DNA from: Saccharina japonica
Taxonomy: Eukaryota > Sar > Phaeophyceae > Laminariales > Laminariaceae
Assembly (NCBI GenBank): GCA_008828725.1
Contig: MEHQ01003965.1
Coordinates: 368,910-432,909 of the forward strand
Length of the DNA: 64,000 bases
Direction of reading: 5' to 3'
Below, piece by piece: positions 32,470 to 41,689 of the stretch; position 1 is the first letter of the stretch, and every line of letters starts with the position of its first letter. Both the position numbers and the translations under genes were made by a program. The notes under the pieces are model-generated. The model was not told the DNA's origin, searched no databases, and was given only the letters and a program-made list of their open reading frames with translations.

Positions 32470-32717
32470 GAGTAATCCCACGGTAGGGGTACCACTTTTA
32501 CGCTCAATATTTTCTGACCGATTGTGCTCCCCACGTGAGTAACCACCGGATACTATTAAAATTTCACTGGTATATTTGGTTTTGGGATACCGCATTGGAA
32601 GGTGTGGTCGGGTTGCGCGAACGAATGTTTCCGAAGTCATGTTTTGGGTGAGATATTGAGCTCCTCATGTGAGGAGCTCAGAAAACTATGCTGCACCCCT
32701 ACCGTGGGATGACTCCG
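32470..32717. mobile_element. Small MITE inserted in the left arm of the foldback element
   Basis: Ends are taatcccacggtaggggt and acccctaccgtgggatga, inverted to each other. The foldback arm on the other side reads straight across this point (ccaccga directly followed by ttgacatgac), which marks both edges of the insertion. A worn relative lies at 3803-4045. The interior contains a gagctcctcatgtgaggagctc palindrome. Confidence 0.75.
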
Positions 32718-33187
32718 GATTGGCATGACAAAGCAGAAGGCCTGCTCGGTAACACAAGGAACAGGAGCTCCCTTCTACCCAATACCGGCGTCATTTCAGA
32801 CCTTGTGGCCGGCACACTGCTCTCCCATCTGACGGCATGGCGTGTCTCTCCGAAATGCAAAAACACAGTAAGCCTGTAGTCCAGATGCATGCACCAGGAA
32901 AATGAATGGGGGCCGAGCCAGCAGCAGCTCAGCCCAACGAAACCAAGGTTGGCATGCACCCCACTACCCATGGGTCCATTGTAACCTCGGCCGTTTCCAA
33001 CTTCGATGCTTGCATCGCTCGCGGGGTCGATCTGCTCGTAATCGTTCGTATGAGAAGTGAGTGGAATTGGGGCGCGTCGATTTTCATCTACATCATCCTC
33101 GTAGATCAGAGGCTGAAACCTCGCTGATGGAGGCTTCTTTTCTGCTGCGACCACTTGAAGGCCGTTTCCCGAGACCAGTGGGACCAC
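32699..33187 (-). pseudogene. Gene-like fragment carried in the foldback arms
   Basis: The minus-strand frame reads SARFQPLIYEDDVDENRRAP, then YEQIDPASDASIEVGNG. The right arm encodes the near-identical YEQIDPASDASIEIGNG on the plus strand (about 33560-33613) before a stop. Protein-like composition and conservation of this peptide in both arms suggest captured coding sequence, but I do not recognise the protein. Downstream parts of the frame are broken in the right arm. Confidence 0.28.
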
Positions 33188-34022
33188 GTGAGAGGCTAAA
33201 GCTGGTCATGGGGTGCCTTGTCGAGGGAGAACGCGCTGCTGTTCGAAGTCGGTTCTTGATCTGCTCTATTGATAATTTCGGGGTACATCTCTCTCTTGGA
33301 GGATCTGGACGGAGGGCAGCCCTACCTCTGAAGGACGAGACTATTGGCGTCGCCGACTGCTCTCCTCGAACCGTCTAGAAAAGGACAGCAGCCACGCCTA
33401 ATGTCTCTTGCGCCCCTCTTCCCTAGGTTGTTTACGAGTTGCGCCTACAAGCAGCAGAATCTGCGTAAGTTTCCGTGATCGGCGAAACGATATTATTGGT
33501 GATATTTTGGTTCGAGTGCTCGTAATTTGCTCAGTTCTTACAGCAGTACCAGCACCGTACGAGTACGAGCAGATTGACCCCGCGAGCGATGCAAGCATTG
33601 AAATTGGAAACGGCCGACGTTAAAATGGACCTATGGTTAGTGGGGTGCATGACGACCTTGGTTTCGTTGGGCTGCGATGCTGGCTCGGGCCCCATTCATT
33701 TTCCTGGTGCATGCATCTGGGCTACCGGCTTGCTGTGTTTTTGTAGTTCAGAGAAACACGCCTTGCCGGCAGATCGGAGAGCAGTGTGCCAGCCACAAGG
33801 GCTCAAAATGACGCCGGCATTGGGTAGAAGGGAGCTCCATGTCCTTGTGTTACGGACCAGGCCTTCTGTTTCGTCATGTCAATCGGTGGGGCAAAATGCC
33901 TTTGATTTTGGTCGTATCTATATTCTGGGCTGTTCGTTTTTATTTGTGATTCTACGTACGTTTTTTTTTTTCTTAGAAACTTCTTCAACTTTTCGGGAAA
34001 TCTCAAAAGATTATCCCTGCAG

Positions 34023-34169
34023 GAGCATCTTTACATCATTTGCAAGACTCGGCCGTCATTCCTCTCAGATTATCGGAGCATGTGACTGGCGTTTATAGAA
34101 GGTCAAAATTCACAGATGCTCCCATTACCTGGAAGTATAATTAAAGTATTTACAAAAAAAAACAGGTAC
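34023..34169. other. Spacer between foldback element and array 2
   Basis: Includes cacagatgctcccattacctg (34111-34131), which resembles cacagatgctccgattacat at 30875-30894. The direct repeat flanking the foldback region may therefore begin here, and the CCGGTT-rich element may have split its left copy. Confidence 0.4.
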
Positions 34170-34430
34170 TTTGTCTACTCGCAGTATTTCGATGTTCAAC
34201 ACTCTCGATACTTGGAGTAATCCGAGTAATTTAGATGTTTGTACCCCGGGTACTGCTTGTACTCAGGGATAAGTACTGTTCGTACTCGCAGAACTCGGAG
34301 TATTTGGGCCTTCAGTTCTGCTCATACTCCAAGTACTCTGAGTATTTAGGCCACCAGTACTCTATTAATACTACTTTCGCTACTCGGAATACGAAAAATA
34401 GTTGATATACGGAGTATATATCGAATATAA
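34170..34430. repeat. Minisatellite of gtactcggagtatttcgg units, array 2
   Basis: Units of the same family as 32050-32325, same orientation, with the same end variant (ttcagttctgctcatactcc, then ccaccagtactctattaata). More diverged than array 1. Confidence 0.8.
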
Positions 34431-34502
34431 TCGGAGCAACGATTGGATGGAAGTCGACGAGCGTTTGGATTGCTGAACCCTCTGTGTATTGTCTTTACAT
34501 TG

Positions 34503-34600
34503 AACCAGTTTTTTCTACCCAACCACATCATCAGTACACCCAGTGTCTGTCCTGATTCCCAATCCTAGAGAGAAGATATAAATTATGTGGTCACGTGGTC
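34503..34600. repeat. Dispersed repeat, second copy of 12752-12835
   Basis: Shares tctacccaac, catcagtacacccagtgtct and gtcctgattccyartcytag in order, plus a nearby ggtcacag. Confidence 0.65.
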
Positions 34601-34749
34601 ACAGACTGTGAAACAGGAAAAAATCAAAACAAAATAACGCAAAAATAACTGGTAAATCACGTGAGATGCTACCGTACCCGATACGAGAACACAACGACCC
34701 GAGCCAAACCAAAAGATAAGAACAAAAAGACAATAAAAAACGATAAAAA

Positions 34750-34880
34750 ATCGAGGCACGAACCGCATGAGGAGGGAGAAGGGAGAAGGGTAGGAAGGGC
34801 CTGCTTTGTGACCCCGGATCTGAGTTACGACTATAGGGTATGTAGGGACCGAGAGAAGGGCGAAGCCAATCAATACAAAG
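34750..34880 (-). repeat. Dispersed repeat related to 58080-58220 and 59610-59760
   Basis: On the minus strand it shares gtaactcagatccggggtca and caaagtaggc with two later plus-strand copies. The associated Pu/Py-rich words (gagggagaaggg here) also match. Family unknown. Confidence 0.65.
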
Positions 34881-35637
34881 GGGAAAAAAAACATTTTTTT
34901 TTGTAGGTTTGGTGCGCGTACATACGGCGTATCAACTGAACCACAAAGAGCATGCATCATACCTGTACGTATCATATATAAATACACCTTACTATTAATA
35001 GGACATTTGACAAAAAGGGGGACACCCCCCTGTATATCGTGACAAAAGGGGGGACACTACCAAGCACCGGCGGCGAGGTTCTCGGTACAGAGGGGGTCGT
35101 CAACATCGATCCAACGGCCCAGCGCATTCACGGTATACTCATTGTCATATATTAACCATCACCGTGACCGAACAGCTCAACAGCTCACTGTCTGAACAAT
35201 AAGACTCCCCTCTCCTCTACGCCATGATACGTACCTGATATACGCGTATACGTATACGGCGGTACCGGTACTACTACATATATGTTTATATCACACCCTG
35301 GACAATTATCAATTGCCTAATTGTCTATTAATAGTTTCCTATTACAATTGACTGGCAATTGTGGTCGCCAATTCCAATTAATTGGAACGCACCGAGCTCT
35401 ATGGTACAGGCAATTCCTATTAACAGACACTCACCAGGCCCTATCGTCCACCCAATTTATGCTAAGATACACCCATCTACATTAATGGTTGAAGTAATTG
35501 CTATTAACAGTAACCACCGAAATCCCATTGCTGAACCCATAGTCTATTGAAATATCATATCCCATTCTATTGTAACGCTAATGGACAATTGCAGAATATT
35601 TTCGGTGCCAATGGTTCTGGCAATTCCATTTAATTTA

Positions 35638-36269
35638 GGGCAGCGGCCAAAACAAGGTATACTTGGTCAGTTTGCGGCCAAAAACAGGTACATACTTAAA
35701 ATCAAGTAAAAAACGCACTCCACGTGCCCTGCCATTGGTCCAAAACTCGTTGTACCGTTTTTTGCCTCTTTAAAACCCAGGTATACCTGATTTTGTCTAC
35801 TCTGCTTGACTTTCACCTTTTTTTGTCGTTTTTAAGCCAATCAGAGGCCCTTCATAGTTCCACCCTATATGCCCCCTATACAAATGCCGACGTACGCGGA
35901 GACTCCCTTCTCCGTTCCCACCTCGCACTACACGCCACTCGAGCGACACACATATATCTGCCTGCACACCTCCGCCGAAATAATACGAGATAGAAGGCTC
36001 CCCTTCGGGATTGTGGTTGACTTGGAATACCAGGGGTGTCGCAAGCTGAGAAGGGAGAATACAGCAGCAGGCGTTCGTTCCTCGTACTATTAATATTAAT
36101 AGCAGCTACTCATATACGTAGCCACCGGGCGAGCACGAAGAACGTGAAAAAACTCTACTTTGCGTGGCAAGGAACGGCAGGTTCGTGGGGTGCGTTTTAA
36201 ACTTGATTTTAGTATATACCTGTTTTTGGCCCCGAATGGACCAGGTGTACCTGTTTTTGGCCGCTGCCC
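35638..36269. mobile_element. MULE-like MITE, copy 2, with perfect 9-bp target duplication (632 bp)
   Basis: Starts gggcagcggccaaaacaagg and ends ctgccc. The terminal inverted repeats extend about 65 bp (ggtacacctggtcc, ggccaaaaacaggta). TTTAATTTA stands on both sides (35629-35637 and 36270-36278). A 9-bp duplication with long inverted repeats is the Mutator-like pattern. It matches 9856-10476 over its length. No transposase is encoded, so it is non-autonomous. Confidence 0.88.
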
Positions 36270-36280
36270 TTTAATTTATA

Positions 36281-36560
36281 TTCTCCTAAATAAATTGTGC
36301 TGGCAATTCTATTTAATTGACACCCCTCTAAATAAATTGTGCTGGCAATTCCATTCAATTGACACCCTCCCAAATAAATTGTGCTGGCAATTCCATTTAA
36401 TTGACATCCTCCCAAATAAATTGTGCTGGCATTTCCATTTAATTGACATCCTTCTAAATTATTTGCGCGGGCAATTCCATTTATTAGGCATCTTTCTAAA
36501 GAATTGTCCTGGCAATTTCATTTATTTGGCAGGCTTCGAAATAAATTGTCCAGACAATCA
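36281..36560. repeat. Minisatellite, about 42-bp unit, about seven copies
   Basis: Units of aaataaattgtgctggcaat, tccatttaattgacatcctc. The first four copies are close to identical and later ones drift. It lies inside the AT-rich TIR element, right next to the MITE insertion. Confidence 0.88.
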
Positions 36561-38106
36561 GGCATTTCCATTCAATAGACAATATTATGTTACCGGTCAA
36601 TTGATTCCGGACGCTGCAATTGGAAGTTGACACATCAATGTATGTATGCATGAGGAAGCTATTTCTTAAAGTTGCAAAGGCAAACGATTCGTGAGGCTGT
36701 CCAGCGATTGGAATTACCGGACCAATTGATAAATTAAGCAGTCTGTTGATTGGAATCGACCAGACAACATATTTTGGAGGATGCCCATTAAATTTAATAT
36801 ATCGGACAAAATGTTTGGCGGCCGATTAATCACTTGGAAAACGTTTTTTCATTCCCTTTCTGCTTAAGCCTTGGACAATAGGCATCGCAATAGACTATTG
36901 CGCCTACAATAGACGCAGCGAAAAGTCTATTAAATGAAATGAGGCGGACAATTGATTATTACCATATTGCCGCAATTGGAATTGCAAAGACAACAACATA
37001 TTGTAGTCCACCTACTAATTGGAATTACTTAGGCAATTGTTTTAGAGCTCTGTTAATTAACTGGAATTGCCTCCTGCAATTTTTTCGCTTCGCAGACTCC
37101 AATACTCTATTACTTCTTCAATAGGATATGGGATCTACCCACAATGGACTATTATTTTTACAGTAGATCTCCCGGAAGTCCATTTAAATGGAATTGGTTG
37201 AGATCCTGCTTTCGTGGTGCATCTATCAATAGGAATGGTTCGGCCAATAGGTTTGTGTCCTGGTCTTCCAATAGACATTGTTTCAGCAATTATTTTCTGG
37301 TCTTGTCTCACATTCGAAATGGTTCAATCAAACCGTTTCTGCTCTTACCTTCCAATTGGAATCGTTTCAATAATTTCGTTTTGTTCCTTTCTATTAATAG
37401 GAATGGTCGGAGCAATAGGTTTCTGCCCTGACCTTCCAATTGAAATTGTTTCAACAATTAGTTTCAGGTCTTGCCTATCAATAGGAGTGGTTTGGTCAAT
37501 AATAGGTTTCTGTGCTGACTTTCCAAATACAATTGTTGGTTGGGTCAATAGGCTTTGTCCTGACCTTCCAATTGTTAGTGTTCGATTTTGTTGTTTCTGA
37601 CCTCGACAATTCCAATTAATAGACTGTACTTTAAGTAATTTGGTTGGACAGTTCCTATTGGTAGACAACACTCGAAACAAATTGGCTATACAATTCCAAT
37701 TAATAGCCAGCACTCGAAATCAATTGTAGGCACAATTCCAATTAGTAGGCAGCACCCAAAATCAGTTGCTCGGACAATTTCAATTAGTATCCTTCAATCG
37801 AAATAATTTGGTTGGGCAAATCCAATTAATAGACAGCACCCGAAATCAGTTGTAGCCACAATAGACTATTGTAATAGGAATGGTCCAAATAATTTTGCAG
37901 GCAATTCCAATTAATTGACAGCACCCAAAAGCAATTGTCCGGACAATTCCAATTGGTAGGCAGCATCCAATATTAATTACCTGGACAATTCAAATGAATA
38001 CAATTGAATCAAAATCATTTGGTTGGGCAATTCCAATTAATAGACTACACCCAAAAATAATTATAGACACAATAGACTATTGAAATAGAAATTGTCCAGG
38101 GTGTGG

Positions 38107-39809
38107 TATATATATAGGTACAGCAGCAAGCAGTACCATAACAATACTATCCGTTAGTAAATATTATATTTACGTATACATACTCGTATGTTGGTGTTTT
38201 TTGGGGACCACAGGGCACAGGGCTCCAACCAATGTAATGCATTCATTTGCAGGACTACACCTGGTAAACGAGCTTGATTCTGAACCAGATGTACGTGTCA
38301 CAGGACCTGCTCTCATATACTGGTGGTGTAGTATGCTGGCAGTACTCACAGTATCATTTGTGATATATACGTACATCACGCATGCTGATATGCTGACCAG
38401 GTTTGCCTGGGTTTGGGCCCTTGGTCTTTTTGACGTTAGACGTCGTCTGTTGGGCGTGTCACAACAACCAGAACATGAAGTGGTCACATACCCGTGGTCT
38501 TTTTGAAACAGAAAGGGGGATATCTCTCTCCACAGCGTGACAAAAAGGGGGATGTTACAAAGAGGGGGACTTTTCCAAACTTAGTAGATGGAAGGGGGGA
38601 TACCCTCGCGTAGACCTAACAAGAAGGGGGATATTCTCACACCCGCCTTTTGATTGCTCTCATTCACCCGCTAAACGTATAAAAAAAAAAGAAGCTGTGT
38701 ATGGTAGAGAGATAGATGCCATGTGAGTGTGGCAAACGCATCCGGTTTTGATTTGGGAATTTTACAAAAAGGAGAACACCCTCCTAAATTGTGACTAAAA
38801 GGGGGACATCGGTTTTCGCCGCCGGGTACGCCCGTATACTCTGTCAGATCGACTCGAACGTAAAACCTGATGCGTTTGCCACACTCACATGGCATTTCCT
38901 ACCATCCACAACTTTTTTTTTTCGTTTTTTTCATATGTTTAGCGCGCGAACCAAAGCGATCAAAAGGGGGGTGTGAGCATATCCCCCTTTTTGTTAATCC
39001 TACGCGAGGGTATCCCCCCTTCAATCTACTAAGTTTGGGAAAGTCCCCCTTTTTACGTAACGTCACCCTTTTTGTCACGTTGCTTTTTGTTACGTTGGGG
39101 AGAGATATCCCCCTTTCTGTGTAAAAAAGACCACGGGTATGTGACCACTCCATGTTTTGGTTGTTGTTGCACGCACGACGTCTAACGTCGAAAAGACCAA
39201 CGGCCTATACCCAGGCAAACGTGGTCAACATATAAGCATACGCGATGTACGTATATATCAAGAATGATTCTGTGAGTACTGCCTGCGTACCATATACGAG
39301 AGCAGGTCCTGTGACACGCACATCTGGTTCAGACTCAATCGTGGTTTCCAGGTGTGGCCCTGCAAATCAACGCATTGCATTGGTTGGCGCCCTGTGCCCT
39401 GTGGTCCCCAAATAACACCAACATATCACATAGGAGTATACGTAAATAGGTACGCACCTTGGCGTACCAAAGGATAGTAGTACTTCTCTGGTACTGCTTG
39501 CTGCTGTACGTATATGTAGTGGTGCCAGTACCGCCGTATACGTATTCGCGTATATCAGGTGCGTACCATGGCGTAGAGGAAAGGAGAGTCTTATCGTACC
39601 AGGCAGTCAGCAGTTGAGCTGTTCGGTCACAGCAGTGCTGGTTAGTATATGACTATGAGTATACCGACTATAAGTATAGCGTTAATTCGCTGGGCCGTTG
39701 GATTGGAGTTGACGATCACCCCTTTCACGTGAACCTCGCCGCCGGTGCTTGGTAGTTTTCCCCCTTTTGTCACGATATATGGGGGTGTCCCCCTTTCTGT
39801 CAGATGTCC
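38107..39809. repeat. Large palindrome (arms about 650 bp, spacer about 115 bp)
   Basis: 38107-38755 is the inverted copy of about 38868-39520, with 39521-39809 continuing to pair with 35001-35291. Paired examples are ttggggaccacagggcacag, gacgttagacgtcgtc, gggggatatctctc, tagtagatggaagggggg and catgtgagtgtggcaaacgc. Several arm positions differ (roughly 85-90 percent identity by eye), so it is not a fresh duplication. Confidence 0.85.
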
Positions 39810-39908
39810 TTTAAATTTCGAGTCGAGCATGGGCGTACCCGGCGGCGAAAACCGATGTCCCCCTTTTGGTCACGATATAGAGGGGGTGTACCCCTTTTTG
39901 TCAAATGA

Positions 39909-41689
39909 TATAATTAATAATAGGGACTTTCAAGTACGGGGACAAGCAAGAGGGACGACTTAATCAAACCCGCTTTGTTGTTCCACGTGCACAAGGAGTC
40001 CGCTGACGGCTGACACATGAGACCCACGATAAATACTTAACAAACACGTTTCCTCGGTGTAAAGATATACCCTCGGGTATAACCGAATCGGGGTGGAGGA
40101 CCGGGCAGCAGCCTTGCAAGTGCACAGGTATAGCTGCGGCACCACTTGCGAACGCCTACAGCTGACCAGCGTCGTTCCAAAGGCAGTCCACAGACCGCAG
40201 ACCATAAACCGACCACGCCAAACGCACAATGCGTTTCTGGGCTCTCGCTGCTGCTGCGAAATATGTGTACCACCAGCGAAACATTATCCGTTTCCTGATA
40301 CCGTACGTACCTGGCACCGGCATGAATATATATAGTCCGTGTCGAATTAATTGTCCATTAACGTTTTGGGTCATATCTTTGGAAAACAAACAATTGTATC
40401 GTATATGTAAGATGTAACAACGATAATCAATATTGATCGCCGTCTCGAGATACGTGGAAAACCGTCGAGGTTTTTTCATACTTACTTGGCGAAAAATGCA
40501 ATTGGTTTGGCGACAAATTGTCCCGAAATGCCCGCAATTGGCCCGACATTACGGGAAAATGACCCGAAACGGATCCATGCGTGTTCCGAAACTGAAGCCG
40601 GCATCACACACGAGCTCGGCATAGCCTACCAGGTATACTCTTCTTCTAGAATATCCCATAGCATCTTTTCGGTGTATTTCAATGTTGGACACATTCAATT
40701 TTTTGTTTTGTTTTCAATACTCTCGTAAAGTGTGCTGCATTCAGGGTGAATATATTACTTTTCGTTGCTGTTTGTGCAGTACAGCATGCATTTTGGTGCG
40801 GGGCTTAAAAAACACCCGGGGTTGGCGGTGTAGGTCCTACTATGTGTGGCACCTCAGCGTGATATTGCGCTCACCAATATATCCAGTGAAAAGTATGTAT
40901 ATACTTGGTATAGGTCAATGTGTAGTTAGTGTGCTCCCTAATGCGTCGTTCAGCGAAAAAACAAAAGTTGATTCATGGCCTATTGTTGTCCATAATTACA
41001 AAAATAAAATAAAATAAATAACAGGGCAGAGAGGAGAGTAATAATTGTTTCCCGCCCTTTAATTTTAAATTTGTTTATTATAAAATCCCAAAATAAATAT
41101 GATTCCCGTGCCGAATCGAAACTATTAATAAATGTCATTCCAGGCTCGTTTTTTTTCCGATGTCTTCGTCGACTTGAATAATTATTGAAATCGGAAATAT
41201 TACGAACCTCGCAAAATCTTGAACCCGTCGTTTCCCATCATTATATTAGACTCCAGAAATGTGTGTTCACCAGGCGAAACCACACTCTTTTACGGTTTAT
41301 CGACCCCAACCCGCGGTACGGCCACGGCTCCGCCCAGGGTGCTAGCCTTGCGTTTCCCATGGTAGTATGCACGTAGTACCTGGTATGCTATGAATAGTAC
41401 GGGCTGCTACAATAGAGGTGCAACATATATTTTATAAGGATGGTCACCTGAGGAGCTCTGTCAATCGCCCCAAAAATGGTATGGGAGGAAAATGTAAGTC
41501 CTACCCGATTAACTATCCCATGGTTAATATCCATTGAAAATTATTGCAACACTAGAATGAAAGTCCGACAATTTTGGGTTAATAAACCTTTAATAGATCT
41601 TTCTGAGAACGCTCGAGCCCAACGTGGTACCTCTATCGTAGCACGCGTCTGGCGTGCACTACTAGTGTGTGTGTGTGTGCTGCGATGTA
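39909..41689. other. No gene recognised
   Basis: AT-rich, short frames only. A frame at 40433-40624 has acceptable composition but no match. The stretch leads into the satellite array through first, very diverged units. Confidence 0.4.

Larger units (their letters stand above)
32331..34022. mobile_element. Foldback element with about 0.5-kb arms, containing a MITE
   Basis: Outer ends are tgcagggataa and ttatccctgca. The left arm (32331-32469 plus 32718-33060) is an inverted copy of the right arm (33535-34022). Shared blocks include ggcattttgccccaccga, agaaggcctg, aacacaagg-ac, gggagct, atgcatgcaccaggaaaatg and gcttgcatcgctcgcgggg. The 32470-32717 interval has no partner and is a separate inserted MITE. 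The loop (33061-33534) codes for no transposase. The arms carry a gene-like fragment (see the minus-strand entry). Confidence 0.8.
35292..38106. mobile_element. AT-rich TIR element built of CAATTCCAATT-type repeats, 2815 bp
   Basis: The left end cacaccctggacaatt and the right end aattgtccagggtgtgg are inverted repeats. TATAT flanks both sides (35287-35291 and 38107-38111). The opposite arm of the surrounding element reads straight across this position, which independently defines the insertion. The interior is a dense set of 40-50-bp degenerate repeats centred on caattccaatta, aatagac and ggacaatt. These include a regular array at 36281-36560 and a tttccaatag/ggaatggtt array at about 37190-37600. 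It codes for nothing and contains a MULE-like MITE. Confidence 0.8.
35001..39908. mobile_element. Composite inverted-repeat element with gggggaca-type ends (interleaved arms)
   Basis: The left end ggacatttgacaaaaagggg has inverted partners at 39809 (ccctttctgtcagatgtcc) and 39908 (cccctttttgtcaaatg). Arm a is 35001-35291 continued at 38107-38755; its inverted copy a' is 38868-39809. Segment b is 38768-38868; its inverted copy b' is 39818-39908. The order is therefore a, b, a', b', interleaved rather than simply nested. Shared a blocks include accaagcaccggcggcgagg, cgtatacggcggta, gcagcaagcagtacc, gtggtctttt and atccccc-type words. ATTAATA occurs just outside both ends and may be a target duplication. 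There is no transposase. A 2.8-kb element splits arm a. Confidence 0.75.
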
